Shown in pieces: positions 1-8,373 of a stretch of DNA of 64,000 bases (the stretch's first letter is position 1; each line of letters starts with the position of its first letter). This DNA is from an uncultured Phascolarctobacterium sp. (lineage in GTDB: Bacteria; Bacillota; Negativicutes; Acidaminococcales; Acidaminococcaceae). The stretch is taken from the NCBI GenBank assembly GCA_905200645.1, contig CAJKLD010000005.1, positions 18,104-82,103 on the forward strand. Reading direction: 5' to 3'. The notes beneath the pieces are model-generated. The model saw nothing but the letters and a program-made list of their open reading frames with translations. It made no database searches and was not told where the DNA came from. The position numbers were made by a program, and so were the translations under genes.

Positions 1-933
1 ATTTTCCTGCTCCAAAACCATGCCCAAGCCCACGGCAATAGCCTGTAATTTTTTCAGGCGGTGGTTAATGCCGGATTTGCCCAAGCCGTCAGTATATTCT
101 ACTAAATCATTTAGAGAAACGTCCGGATGCTCTAAGCGCAGGCGGGCAATCTCCTGCAAATTAGGCTCCAGCTGACCAATGCCGCCGTGAGCATCAATAT
201 ATTTAATGCAGCTTACCTGACGCACCGCCGCCTTCACTACCTTATTTAGGTTAGCTGTTTCGCAGTTCACCGCGCGATTGACATTATTGCGCATTTCCTT
301 AACAATACGCACATTTTCCAGCTCCATCATAGCGTTATGTGCGCCGATAACATTGAGAAAATTGATAATGCTCTCGCCGTCCTTTAAATAGACAATATAT
401 TCATTCTTTCTGTCCGTCAGCTTAGCTTTCATAGAAAAACTATGCATAACCTTAATAATGGTTTGCGCAAAAGTTTCGTTGCCGGTGACCATTTCCAAAT
501 GATAATCGCTGGCCGGACGGCTGATGCTGCCGCCGCCCAAAAAAGCGCCGCGCAGATAGGTGCGCTTACAGCTATGACTGTTAAGCAGAGGATTTTGCAA
601 ATCGCTTTCCATGCTCAACAGCTGCAATTCTTCCAGCGCCGTACTAACTTTAGGCGCCGGTAGTACGTGTACCTGATAGCGATTATTTTTTTTCAGACGG
701 CGGGAACGGGTAATGACCACCTCCGTCTGTACCTCATAATTATTTTTCAGCATGTGCAGCACTCGGCGCGCCAGGGCTGCATTTTCAGTAGAAAAGTGGA
801 TGCCGACATTTAAACCGCGGATAATAATGGCGCCGCTCATGCGCAGCAGCCCCAAAAGCTCCGCCTTATCGCCCGCAACGTCGTTGGTTTCAATGCGGGA
901 CAGTTCGTTTTTTACATCATTGGAAAAAGACAT
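1..933 (-). CDS. whiA: WhiA, DNA-binding regulator (3' end cut by window edge)
   Basis: The minus frame opens at ATG 933 (MSFSNDVKNELSRIETND) and stays open to base 1, giving 311 codons, close to the full length of the WhiA family (about 310-320 residues), so only a few C-terminal residues are missing. WhiA proteins combine a LAGLIDADG homing-endonuclease-like fold without nuclease activity with a C-terminal helix-turn-helix. The family signature TYLRGAFLGGGSISRP is visible around residue 125, and the C-terminal HTH stretch (LEHPDVSLNDLVEYT, then GKSGINHRLKKL) is near residues 275-300. It is the third gene of the conserved rapZ-yvcK-whiA group and starts 30 bases after yvcK. In Firmicutes WhiA is linked to cell division and chromosome segregation rather than sporulation. 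The identification is firm; the exact C-terminus is outside the window. Confidence 0.95.
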   Translation of the reverse strand, partial: MSFSNDVKNELSRIETNDVAGDKAELLGLLRMSGAIIIRGLNVGIHFSTENAALARRVLHMLKNNYEVQTEVVITRSRRLKKNNRYQVHVLPAPKVSTALEELQLLSMESDLQNPLLNSHSCKRTYLRGAFLGGGSISRPASDYHLEMVTGNETFAQTIIKVMHSFSMKAKLTDRKNEYIVYLKDGESIINFLNVIGAHNAMMELENVRIVKEMRNNVNRAVNCETANLNKVVKAAVRQVSCIKYIDAHGGIGQLEPNLQEIARLRLEHPDVSLNDLVEYTDGLGKSGINHRLKKLQAIAVGLGMVLEQEN

Positions 934-963
934 GCGGCCTCCCCCTTGCTTTAACTTGCTTAA

Positions 964-2331
964 TTATTTCTCTTCCTGCTGTTTCATTTTGCGCATTCCC
1001 TGACGCATAAAGAAATAATCAAAAAATTGCATACCGCGGCCAAAAAGGCGCAGACGATAAATCAGCGCAATCAAAACTCGCGCCAGCTTACGCGGGTCGT
1101 GGCGCACCAAATCGTGCTTGCTGATAAGACGTGCAGGCACCACCGTAATGCCTAAGCTGCGAATTTTATCAATATCCGGCGTAATGGGCATGGAGCCCTC
1201 GGCGTTGTACTGACGCAGCTGCTCCACCGTAATATCTTGGTCGTTGACAATAACGTAATCCAAAAACTGCGCGCCCATGTGCTTAATTAAAGCCTGCACA
1301 TGCTCGTAAGCGCCGTAGCCGTCGGTTTCGCCGGGCTGAGTCATCACGTTGCAGATATAAATTTTTACAGCGCCGGACTGCAAAATTGCCTCGCGAATAC
1401 CGTCCACCAGCAAATTGGGAATAACGCTGGTGTACAGGCTGCCGGGGCCAAAAATCAGCACGTCCGCATTCTTAATCGCTTCTACCGCGCCTTGAGTTGC
1501 CGGCGCATCCTGAGGCAGCATCATCATTTTGGCAATGCGTTTGCGCACCTTGGGAATTTCCGATTCGCCCGTTACCACGCTGCCGTCGCGCATCTGCGCT
1601 TGCAGCTGAATATTTGCCAGCGTGGAAGGAATAACCCGTCCGCGCACCTTTAAAATTTGGCTGGTAGCGTTAAGTCCCGCTTCCATGCCGCCCTCTGCCT
1701 CCGCCATAGCCGCAATAAAAAGATTGCCAAAGCAGTGGCCTGCCAGCGGCGAATCGCCCTGAAAACGATATTGCATCAAACGCTCCATTAAAGGCTCGCG
1801 GTCTGCCAAAGCAGTAAGGCAGTTACGCAAATCGCCGGGCGGAATAATACCCAGCTCTTTGCGCAGGCGTCCCGAAGAACCGCCGTCGTCGGCAGAGGTA
1901 ACAACTGCCGTACAATTATTGGTAATATATTTCATGCCGCGCAGCAAGGTCGATAAGCCCGTGCCGCCGCCAACCACAGTAATGGCGGGGCCCTTGGTCA
2001 GCTTGCGCTGCATAAAAATTGTTTCCATAAGCGAGCCGTTTTTATCGGGCACAACTACGGAAACCACCGAGCTAATCAAGCGGCGGGTGCCGTAAACCAT
2101 GACGCCGAAGCCGACAAGCAAAAACAGCACGCCTAAAGCTACTACTAAATTATTTGAGTAGCTGCCGGTGGTGAGATAGGTCATTTGGAACAAAAGCTCC
2201 TCCGCTCTCCCCATCAGCTGATAATTAAAAACCATTGCCAGTCCTAAGGCACACAGCAAAACGCCCACTGCAAACAGCAGCAGCCAACGTTTTAAATTGA
2301 TGCCGGGACACAGCCAACTAATCCAACCCAT
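964..2331 (-). CDS. yvcK: YvcK/CofD-like protein (gluconeogenesis factor family)
   Basis: A 455-residue member of the YvcK family, which binds UDP-sugars and is needed for cell shape and growth on gluconeogenic carbon sources. The nucleotide-sugar loop GGGTGLSTLL is at residues 121-130, followed by DDGGSSGRLRKELG and PPGDLRNCL, both typical of the family. Unlike the short Bacillus form (about 320 residues), this one has a roughly 110-residue N-terminal extension with two hydrophobic segments (about residues 15-36 and 62-80), so it is probably membrane-anchored with the catalytic-like domain in the cytoplasm; long forms with two TM segments occur in other Firmicutes. It lies between rapZ (10-base gap) and whiA (30-base gap) in one operon. 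Confidence 0.93.
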   Translation of the reverse strand: MGWISWLCPGINLKRWLLLFAVGVLLCALGLAMVFNYQLMGRAEELLFQMTYLTTGSYSNNLVVALGVLFLLVGFGVMVYGTRRLISSVVSVVVPDKNGSLMETIFMQRKLTKGPAITVVGGGTGLSTLLRGMKYITNNCTAVVTSADDGGSSGRLRKELGIIPPGDLRNCLTALADREPLMERLMQYRFQGDSPLAGHCFGNLFIAAMAEAEGGMEAGLNATSQILKVRGRVIPSTLANIQLQAQMRDGSVVTGESEIPKVRKRIAKMMMLPQDAPATQGAVEAIKNADVLIFGPGSLYTSVIPNLLVDGIREAILQSGAVKIYICNVMTQPGETDGYGAYEHVQALIKHMGAQFLDYVIVNDQDITVEQLRQYNAEGSMPITPDIDKIRSLGITVVPARLISKHDLVRHDPRKLARVLIALIYRLRLFGRGMQFFDYFFMRQGMRKMKQQEEK

Positions 2332-2341
2332 GCTTTCCTCC

Positions 2342-3202
2342 CTATTTATTTTTGGGAATATCGCGATGCGTAATTTCTACACTGTAACCACGCTCACGCA
2401 GAAACTCGTACAATTTATTGGCGATAAATACGCTGCGGTGCTGACCGCCGGTGCAGCCCACGCTGATAACCAGCTGCGCCTTGCCTTCGTTGATATACTG
2501 CGGCACCAAAAATTCCAGCAGCTGCTCCTCCAGCTTTAAATACTGAAATGTTTGCGGATAGCGGCAGATAAAATCCGCTACGGGACGGTCGTTACCCGTC
2601 TGGCTGCGCAATTCTTCCACATAAAAGGGATTGGGCAGAAAACGCACGTCTAAAACTAAATCGCTGTCCAAGGGCAAGCCGTGCTTAAAGCCAAAGGAAC
2701 GCACCACTATACCCATGCGCTCCTTAGAGCTGCCCTCGCCAAAAAGCTCCGTTACTTTAGCCTTGAGCTGCGCCGTAGACAGCGCCGAGGTATCAATAAT
2801 AGAGGTAGCCTCATCTCGCAACGGCTCCAGCAGCAGGCGCTCGTTAGTAATATTTTTGAGCAAAGAATTGCGCTCGCCCAAAGGATGACGGCGGCGCGTT
2901 TCCTTATAACGGCGCACTAAGGTTTCGTCGGACGCATCTAAAAACAGCAGCTCGTATTTTTGGCCGCTGGCTTTGATTTCATCCAAAACCTGCAGCAGCT
3001 TGTCAAAAAATTGGCCGCCGCGAATATCCACCACTAAAGCAACCTTATCCTCCGACGTTTGGCGGCACAGCTCCGCAAATTTAGGAATCAAGGTAGCAGG
3101 CAGATTATCTATGCAGAAAAAATTTAAGTCCTCCAATGTGCGGACAACCTGCGTTTTGCCGGCGCCGCTCATACCCGTAATAATAAGAAAGTGTGACTGC
3201 AT
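2342..3202 (-). CDS. rapZ: RapZ/YvcJ nucleotide-binding RNase adapter family protein
   Basis: The start is placed at ATG 3202 (MQSHFLIITGMSGAGKTQ) because a good ribosome binding site (AGGGGTG) lies 6 bases upstream; an earlier in-frame ATG at 3226 lacks one. The 286-residue protein has a Walker A loop GMSGAGKT at residues 10-17 and the conserved C-terminal block VGCTGGQHRSVFIA. In E. coli RapZ guides small-RNA decay and senses glucosamine-6-phosphate; in Bacillus the orthologue YvcJ hydrolyses GTP and its partner role is less clear, so the RNA function is only inferred here. First gene of rapZ-yvcK-whiA. A possible -10 TATAAT lies near 3244-3249 but with a poor -35. Confidence 0.94.
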   Translation of the reverse strand: MQSHFLIITGMSGAGKTQVVRTLEDLNFFCIDNLPATLIPKFAELCRQTSEDKVALVVDIRGGQFFDKLLQVLDEIKASGQKYELLFLDASDETLVRRYKETRRRHPLGERNSLLKNITNERLLLEPLRDEATSIIDTSALSTAQLKAKVTELFGEGSSKERMGIVVRSFGFKHGLPLDSDLVLDVRFLPNPFYVEELRSQTGNDRPVADFICRYPQTFQYLKLEEQLLEFLVPQYINEGKAQLVISVGCTGGQHRSVFIANKLYEFLRERGYSVEITHRDIPKNK

Positions 3203-3260
3203 GTGCTTCACCCCTTTAATAAACAATTAGTAAATTATATTACATTATACCACGAAATAA

Positions 3261-3299
3261 AAAAAGTTGAAAGCGCGCTGCTAAAAGCAGCTTACAACT
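3261..3299 (-). terminator. Hairpin with U-tract, second of a tandem pair
   Basis: On the minus strand the arms AGTTGTAAGCTGC and GCAGCGCGCTTTCAACT pair imperfectly around a TTTTA loop and are followed by seven T residues (plus 3260-3266). It lies after the cyclase-family gene and after a first terminator at 3305-3340, just before the rapZ leader, so it separates the two transcription units. The stem has a bulge and is weaker than the first one. Confidence 0.6.
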
Positions 3300-3304
3300 C
3301 CATA

Positions 3305-3340
3305 CAAAAAAGCGTACACAAGCCATTAACTCATGTACGC
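3305..3340 (-). terminator. Intrinsic terminator of the cyclase-family gene
   Basis: Stem GCGTACATGAG / CTTGTGTACGC (plus 3312-3340) with G-U pairs, followed on the minus strand by a run of six T. It begins 17 bases after the stop codon of the gene at 3357-4127. Confidence 0.8.
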
Positions 3341-3356
3341 CATAAACTTTTAAATT

Positions 3357-4127
3357 TTATTTCTTCGGTGTAATCGCCAAAACGCGGGCAGGCAAACCGG
3401 TTGCGCCCTCAATACGCGGCCAGGCGGCAAACAGCAGCGCGCCGGCAGGAGCAACCTTGTCCAAATTATCCAGCACCTCAATCTGTAATTTGCCTTTAGC
3501 CAGAACATAACGCTCGCAAGCCAAATCTCCTTGAGCGGCTGCCAATGCGCTGGCATCGGTGTCCAAGGTTTCGTGACCGTTGGCGGCGGCGTTGCGTTCT
3601 TCGTAAATATATTGCAACGCTTCCAAGGACCAGCCGGGAAAATTTTCGCTGCCGTCCTCGGCAACGCCGCTTAGTTTATCCATATCCGGCCAATTTTTTG
3701 CCCAATCAGTACGCAGGGCTACAAACGCGCCGTCGGGAATAGCGCCGTATTTCTCTTCGTACTCTTTAATATCGGCAACGGTTACGGCGTAATGCACATC
3801 CTGCGCAACCTTATCCGTAATATCAATTACGCACAAGGGCATCAGCATATTATTGGTGCCAAAAGCTTCGGAGGAAGCTAAGCCTTTAACAAAGTGGGAC
3901 GGAAAATCTATGTGCGTACCAAACTGTCCGGGAAATTTAAAGGTTTGAATCAAGCATTCCAGCATAGGATTGCCCCAATCAAAAACAGTTTTGCCCAGCT
4001 CCACGCTGCCTGCGGGAATGCCGCCCCAATACGGGCTGTCGTTGTTCAGCGAATGCGAAAGTTCCACCCATTCATAAGCGTCGGATTTCAATTCTTCTAA
4101 AATATTCCATAATTTAAATGTCATCAT
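3357..4127 (-). CDS. Cyclase family protein (kynurenine formamidase-like hydrolase)
   Basis: A 256-residue protein of the cyclase/metal-dependent amidohydrolase family (Pfam Cyclase), which includes kynurenine formamidase and isatin hydrolase. The metal-binding signature FGTHIDFPSH is at residues 69-78; a later LRTDWAKNWPD segment is also typical. No signal peptide is seen, so it is probably cytosolic. It is a single-gene unit: its own promoter is at 4182-4210 and terminators follow at 3305-3340 and 3261-3299. The start is the first of two adjacent ATGs (4127/4124) behind GAGGGGATTT. No tryptophan-catabolism gene is nearby, so the substrate cannot be named; the family call is solid. Confidence 0.85.
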   Translation of the reverse strand: MMTFKLWNILEELKSDAYEWVELSHSLNNDSPYWGGIPAGSVELGKTVFDWGNPMLECLIQTFKFPGQFGTHIDFPSHFVKGLASSEAFGTNNMLMPLCVIDITDKVAQDVHYAVTVADIKEYEEKYGAIPDGAFVALRTDWAKNWPDMDKLSGVAEDGSENFPGWSLEALQYIYEERNAAANGHETLDTDASALAAAQGDLACERYVLAKGKLQIEVLDNLDKVAPAGALLFAAWPRIEGATGLPARVLAITPKK

Positions 4128-4181
4128 AAATCCCCTCTTTCCAATTACACGCCGTCTATCCGGCTCTAAATAAGTGATTTT

Positions 4182-4210
4182 ATTTTATCATCACCGGCAA
4201 TTCTTGTAAA
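4182..4210 (-). promoter_or_regulatory. Sigma-70 type promoter of the cyclase-family gene
   Basis: Minus strand TTTACA (4205-4210), 17-base spacer, TAAAAT (4182-4187), about 55 bases before the start codon at 4127. The -35 box abuts the T-tract of the preceding rnc terminator. Confidence 0.6.
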
Positions 4211-4249
4211 CAAAAACGTCTTAAAGCCATTCAAAAAGCTTTAAGACGT
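4211..4249 (-). terminator. Terminator of the fatty acid synthesis-rnc operon
   Basis: Perfect 12-bp stem ACGTCTTAAAGC / GCTTTAAGACGT (plus 4216-4227 and 4238-4249) followed on the minus strand by TTTTTGTTT. It starts 28 bases after the rnc stop codon and closes the long operon beginning at fapR. Confidence 0.9.
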
Positions 4250-4276
4250 TTTATTTGTAACATTATTAAAAACAAT

Positions 4277-5005
4277 TTATTCCTTAGGCTGTACATTCAG
4301 CTTTTTCAAAGCCTGTTCTGCCGCGTGCTGTTCGGAGTCCTTTTTTGTGCGTCCCTGACCTTCGCCAATAACCTTACCCTCCACTACAACTTCGGAGAGA
4401 AAAATTTTATTATGCTCCGGCCCGCTGCTACCCAGCAGCTGATAAGAAATTTCTACATCGCCGTCCCGCTGCAAAAATTCCTGCAAGCGCGTTTTATAAT
4501 CATTATAAATACCGTTACGGCAGATGTAATCAATTTCCGGCTGCATCATGTGCAAAAGATAATTTTGCGCTACGTCAAAGCCCTGGTCTAAATAAATAGC
4601 GCCCAGCACAGATTCAAAGGCATCAGCTAAAATAGAGGCTCGTTCTCTACCTCCGCTTAACTCTTCGCCCTTACCCAAAAGCAGCAGGTCGCCCAAATGA
4701 ATTTTTTGCGCGTATTCATACAGCGACGCTTCGCATACTAAATGAGCGCGCAGCTTGGTAAGCTGTCCCTCGGCCAACGCAGGAAAATTTTCATACATAT
4801 AAGTGCTTACAATAACGCTGAGCACAGAATCACCTAAAAACTCAATGCGTTCGTTATGCCGAGGTTTTGGCTGCTGCTTCGCCTCGTGTGCAAAGGAGGT
4901 GTGGGTCAACGCCATATCCAGCAGCTTTAAATCCTGCATTTGGATACCAAGACTGCTGCAAAAATTTAGCAGTAGCTGCTTACGTTTCTCCTGCATAGCC
5001 ATCAT
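4277..5005 (-). CDS. rnc: Ribonuclease III
   Basis: Double-strand-specific endoribonuclease for rRNA and mRNA processing. The signature NERIEFLGDS is at residues 51-60 with the catalytic acidic residues (also DAFESVLGAIYLD further on), and a C-terminal double-stranded-RNA-binding domain covers about residues 165-240 (GEGQGRTKKDSEQHAAEQAL). The frame is open further upstream to 5059, which would overlap fabF by 47 bases; the ATG at 5005, 8 bases after the fabF stop, gives the usual length (242 residues) and is preferred, although the ribosome binding site is weak and ATG 5002 or 4996 are possible. Last gene of the operon, before the terminator at 4211-4249. rnc next to fatty acid genes is common in Firmicutes. 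Confidence 0.93.
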   Translation of the reverse strand: MMAMQEKRKQLLLNFCSSLGIQMQDLKLLDMALTHTSFAHEAKQQPKPRHNERIEFLGDSVLSVIVSTYMYENFPALAEGQLTKLRAHLVCEASLYEYAQKIHLGDLLLLGKGEELSGGRERASILADAFESVLGAIYLDQGFDVAQNYLLHMMQPEIDYICRNGIYNDYKTRLQEFLQRDGDVEISYQLLGSSGPEHNKIFLSEVVVEGKVIGEGQGRTKKDSEQHAAEQALKKLNVQPKE

Positions 5006-5012
5006 CTCGCTT

Positions 5013-6272
5013 TTAGTCAACGTATTTTTTGAAAACGATAGCTGCATTGTGGCCGCCAAAGCCTAAGTTATCGCTCAAAGCTACGTTAACAACTCTTTCG
5101 CGGGCAACGTTAGGAGTATAATCCAAATCCAAAACGCCTTCGGGATCGTCCAAATCCTTATCCTGATAGTTAATGGTAGGCGGAACAAGATTATTTTCAA
5201 TGGTCAAAACGGTAGCAATAGCTTCTACGCCACCGGCAGCGCCCAGCAAGTGACCAATCATGGATTTATTGGAGCTGATGCTCAATTCATAAGCATGGTC
5301 GCCAAAAACCTTTTTGAAGGCAATGGTTTCGCCCAAGTCATTGCGATGAGTGGAGGTGCCGTGAGCGTTGATATAATCAACCTCCTCCGGTTTTACGCCG
5401 GCGTCATCAATAGCGGACTGAATGCAGGCAGCAGGAGTTGCACCGGTCGGGTCGGGAGCGGTAATGTGGTAAGCGTCGCAGTTCATGCCAAAGCCGGCCA
5501 GCTCTGCATAAATGTGCGCTCCGCGAGCCTTAGCATGCTCCAGCTCTTCCAAAACAATTACACCGGCGCCCTCGCCTAAAACAAAGCCGTCGCGTTTTTT
5601 ATCAAAGGGGCAGGAAGCCTGCTCCGGATGCTCGTTGTTGGTAGACAAAGCCTTCATGTTGGCAAAGCCCGCAATAGCCACGGGAGAAACGGCAGCTTCG
5701 GTGCCGCCAGCCAGCATTACGTCGGCATCACCGTATTGAATGGTGCGCAGAGCGTCGCCAATGCAGTTGGTGCCGGTTGCGCAGGCAGTAACAATCGCAG
5801 TATTAGGTCCTTTCAGGCCAAGAGCAATGGCAATTTGACCGGCGGACATGTTAGGAATTTCCATAGGAATAAAGAAGGGGCTGATTTTGGAAGGGCCTTT
5901 AGCGCCATATTTCAAGGATTGATCCAAGAAAGTGTGAATGCCGCCAATACCGCTGCCAACGCAGACGCCGCAGCGCAGAGCATTTTCCTTGCTCATATCC
6001 AGCGCAGCGTCCTCTACTGCCAGCTTAGCGGCAGTAACTGCCAGTTGGGTAACGCGGTCCATACGTTTACCTTCTTTTTTATCAATATAAGCAGTGTAAT
6101 CAAAATCTTTTACTTCGGCAGCAATTTTTACAGTGAAGCCTTCAGTATCAAATTGAGTGATGGGACCAATACCGGATTTACCGGCAGTCAGATTGCTCCA
6201 AAAAGTCTCCTTGCCGATACCGATAGGAGTTACAGGGCCAAGACCAGTTACTACAACTCTTCTTTTACTCAA
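5013..6272 (-). CDS. fabF: 3-oxoacyl-ACP synthase II (FabF)
   Basis: Elongating beta-ketoacyl-ACP synthase, 419 residues, the usual FabF length. The nucleophile cysteine is in TACATGTNCIGDA, and the two catalytic histidines are in NAHGTSTHRND and NKSMIGHLLGAAGG, the Cys-His-His triad of KAS I/II enzymes. It acts in the cytosolic type II fatty acid synthesis cycle, condensing malonyl-ACP with growing acyl-ACP. It follows fabK by 17 bases and precedes rnc by a few bases in the fapR operon. Confidence 0.96.
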   Translation of the reverse strand: MSKRRVVVTGLGPVTPIGIGKETFWSNLTAGKSGIGPITQFDTEGFTVKIAAEVKDFDYTAYIDKKEGKRMDRVTQLAVTAAKLAVEDAALDMSKENALRCGVCVGSGIGGIHTFLDQSLKYGAKGPSKISPFFIPMEIPNMSAGQIAIALGLKGPNTAIVTACATGTNCIGDALRTIQYGDADVMLAGGTEAAVSPVAIAGFANMKALSTNNEHPEQASCPFDKKRDGFVLGEGAGVIVLEELEHAKARGAHIYAELAGFGMNCDAYHITAPDPTGATPAACIQSAIDDAGVKPEEVDYINAHGTSTHRNDLGETIAFKKVFGDHAYELSISSNKSMIGHLLGAAGGVEAIATVLTIENNLVPPTINYQDKDLDDPEGVLDLDYTPNVARERVVNVALSDNLGFGGHNAAIVFKKYVD

Positions 6273-6289
6273 AATTTTTCACCTCGTAG

Positions 6290-7243
6290 TTAAATTTTTG
6301 CAATATCTTCTTTGATTCTGCGGAAAATTTCTTTTACAGGCAGAATCTCTTTAATTTTCCACATGTTAGCGCCGGTAAATACCAAGCCGGTCTCCACATC
6401 GCCCTGCTGCGCTCTGGTAAGGGCGCGGATAATGCAGAAGCTGTGAGTGCAGTGCTTCAAGCATAAATCGCATTGTCGGGGCTTGGGAGCTCTATTTTCC
6501 AAAGACAGCTGCGCAAAGGGATTGCGGATAGCGCGTCCCTTGTAGCCCACGGGACTATCAATCTGCACAACGTCCTCTTTTGTCATTTTCAGATAAAATT
6601 CTTTCAGGGCCGGTGCACCGTTAGATTCCTCACTGGCAGCAAAACGACTGCCCATTTGTACACCGCTGGCACCCAAATTCAAAAGGTCTGCCACATCCTG
6701 ACCGCATACTGCGCCGCCTGCGGCAATGACCGGTATATTAACGGATTTTACAATCTCCGGAAGAATTTCTTTAATTGACTGTTGGGTACCAAGATGACCG
6801 CCTGCTTCGGTGCCTTCAACCACAATGGCAGACGCACCCAGCTTTTCAGATATTTTAGCCAGTTTCACAGAAGATACGATAGGTACAACTTCAACACCAT
6901 ATTTTCGTCCGACGGCAAAAATATCTCTTGAAAAACCGGCGCCGGCTACGATTAAATCAATTTTCTCTTGTGCGGCAGTAGTAATCAGGTCCAAAAAAGC
7001 TCTGGCTGCGAACATGCAGTTGATACCGACAATTCCCTTACCGCCGGTCAATGCTCGTGCTAAACGAATTTCCTTGCGCAGCTCATCACAGCTCATGCCG
7101 GATGCAGCAATAAGACCGATACCGCCTTCCTTTGCCACAGCCGCTGCCAAACGGGCAGTGGACAGTCTAATAGCCATGCCTCCTTGTACAATCGGTACCT
7201 CGGCAATAAGCTTACCGATTTTCAGCACTGGTAGTTTCAACAA
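6290..7243 (-). CDS. fabK: FabK-type enoyl-ACP reductase / nitronate monooxygenase family flavoprotein
   Basis: FMN-dependent TIM-barrel protein, 317 residues. Family landmarks: PIVQGGMAIRLSTARLAAAV at the N-terminus, EGTEAGGHLGT (flavin and catalytic-histidine region) and IPVIAAGGAVCGQDVADLL (phosphate binding). FabK and nitronate monooxygenases share this fold; the position between acpP and fabF in a complete fab operon that has no fabI supports enoyl reductase. A feature absent from many FabK proteins is the C-terminal cysteine cluster CDLCLKHCTHSFC at about residues 258-270, which could bind metal or an Fe-S cluster; related Negativicutes and Clostridia proteins may share it, which cannot be checked here. 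Function as FabK is inferred mainly from context. Confidence 0.8.
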   Translation of the reverse strand: MLKLPVLKIGKLIAEVPIVQGGMAIRLSTARLAAAVAKEGGIGLIAASGMSCDELRKEIRLARALTGGKGIVGINCMFAARAFLDLITTAAQEKIDLIVAGAGFSRDIFAVGRKYGVEVVPIVSSVKLAKISEKLGASAIVVEGTEAGGHLGTQQSIKEILPEIVKSVNIPVIAAGGAVCGQDVADLLNLGASGVQMGSRFAASEESNGAPALKEFYLKMTKEDVVQIDSPVGYKGRAIRNPFAQLSLENRAPKPRQCDLCLKHCTHSFCIIRALTRAQQGDVETGLVFTGANMWKIKEILPVKEIFRRIKEDIAKI

Positions 7244-7266
7244 ATATCCCCCATTTCAGGACTAAC

Positions 7267-7314
7267 ATAGCTTGTGCCCGGGAGTCCCCAAGGGACTCCC
7301 TACGCATAAGCTAA
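7267..7314 (-). promoter_or_regulatory. Strong intercistronic hairpin between acpP and fabK
   Basis: A perfect 9-bp stem GGGAGTCCC / GGGACTCCC (7280-7288 and 7292-7300) with a 3-base loop sits on top of a second stem AGCTTGTGC / GCATAAGCT (7269-7277 and 7304-7312, one G-U pair). No T-run follows on the minus strand, so it is not a normal terminator. It lies just after the acpP stop codon; a plausible job is to protect the abundant acpP transcript or to lower read-through into fabK-fabF-rnc. The structure is seen; the role is inferred. Confidence 0.65.
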
Positions 7315-7322
7315 GTAAAGCA

Positions 7323-7553
7323 TTATTTTTCTTCATCCAGCAGCTTAACAGCGTCAGCTACAGTGCGAATCTTTTCAGCTTTTTCATCAGGAATTTCAAC
7401 ACCAAATTCTTCTTCAAAAGCCATGATCAGCTCAACGATGTCGAGGGAGTCAGCGCCGAGATCATCGATGAAAGCGGATTCCATCTTTACGTCGTCAGCG
7501 TCAACGCTCAATTGCTCAACAGTGATATCTCTTACTTTTTCGAAAGTGCTCAT
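7323..7553 (-). CDS. acpP: Acyl carrier protein
   Basis: A 76-residue acidic protein with the phosphopantetheine attachment motif GADSLD, the modified serine being residue 36. It carries acyl intermediates between all Fab enzymes of the operon. The ribosome binding site (AAGGAGGTGA, 6 bases before ATG) is nearly perfect, in line with the high expression expected for ACP. Followed by a strong hairpin at 7267-7314. Confidence 0.97.
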   Translation of the reverse strand: MSTFEKVRDITVEQLSVDADDVKMESAFIDDLGADSLDIVELIMAFEEEFGVEIPDEKAEKIRTVADAVKLLDEEK

Positions 7554-7598
7554 TACGATTCACCTCCTTCCACTTGGCAAAATTTGCATGTTGCCCTA

Positions 7599-8342
7599 TT
7601 ACATTACCATACCACCGTCGACATGTAAAGTCTGTCCGGTTATATATTGGGCGTCGTCGCTCACAAGAAAGACAACAGCCTTGGCAATATCGCTGGGATC
7701 ACCTAATTTATGTAAAGGAATAGTATTCAGCATACCTTCAACTACCTTTTCAGGAAGAACGGCAGTCATATCGGTTTGAATAAAGCCGGGAGCAACGGCA
7801 TTGACGGTAATGCCGCGAGCGGCAACCTCTTTAGCCACAGCCTTGGTAAAGCCCAAAACGCCTGCCTTAGCGGCAGCATAGTTAGCCTGTCCGGCATTGC
7901 CCATCAGTCCGACAACGGAGCTGATGCTCACGATACGACCGGCTTTTTGCTTCATCATATATTTTACCGCAGCTTTAGTGCAGTTAAAAACGCCTTTCAG
8001 ATTGGTAGTCAAAACGGCGTCCCAATCCTCTTCCTTCATACGCATTAAAAGACCGTCGCGGGTGATACCGGCATTGTTAACCAAAATATCAATGCGTCCG
8101 AATTCTTTAACCACTGCGTCTACCAGAGCGCCTGCCGCTTCGTTAGAAGAAATATCAGCCTGCAATACCAAAGCCTTGCGGCCCATAGCTTCAATTTCGG
8201 CAGCAACCTCTTTAGCAGCAGCTTCGCTGCCAGCATAGTTTACTACTACGTCGGCGCCTTCGGCAGCCAATGCCAAAGCGATAGCACGGCCTATGCCGCG
8301 GGATGCGCCGGTTACTAGTGCTTTTTTACCCTCTAATTTCAT
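7599..8342 (-). CDS. fabG: 3-oxoacyl-ACP reductase (FabG)
   Basis: NADPH-dependent short-chain dehydrogenase/reductase, 247 residues. The cofactor loop GASRGIGRA is near residue 14, the NNAG motif near residue 88, and the catalytic Ser-Tyr-Lys set is in SISSVVG and NYAAAKAG. It reduces beta-ketoacyl-ACP in the elongation cycle. Lies between fabD (31 bases) and acpP (45 bases). Confidence 0.96.
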   Translation of the reverse strand: MKLEGKKALVTGASRGIGRAIALALAAEGADVVVNYAGSEAAAKEVAAEIEAMGRKALVLQADISSNEAAGALVDAVVKEFGRIDILVNNAGITRDGLLMRMKEEDWDAVLTTNLKGVFNCTKAAVKYMMKQKAGRIVSISSVVGLMGNAGQANYAAAKAGVLGFTKAVAKEVAARGITVNAVAPGFIQTDMTAVLPEKVVEGMLNTIPLHKLGDPSDIAKAVVFLVSDDAQYITGQTLHVDGGMVM

Positions 8343-8373
8343 AATTATTAGTTTTCCTTTCTCTAGGCAATGC

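Noticed and set aside
5250..6293. Plus-strand frames of 109 and 221 codons opposite fabF
   Set aside because: Antisense shadows of a well-supported fabF gene; no binding sites or domains.
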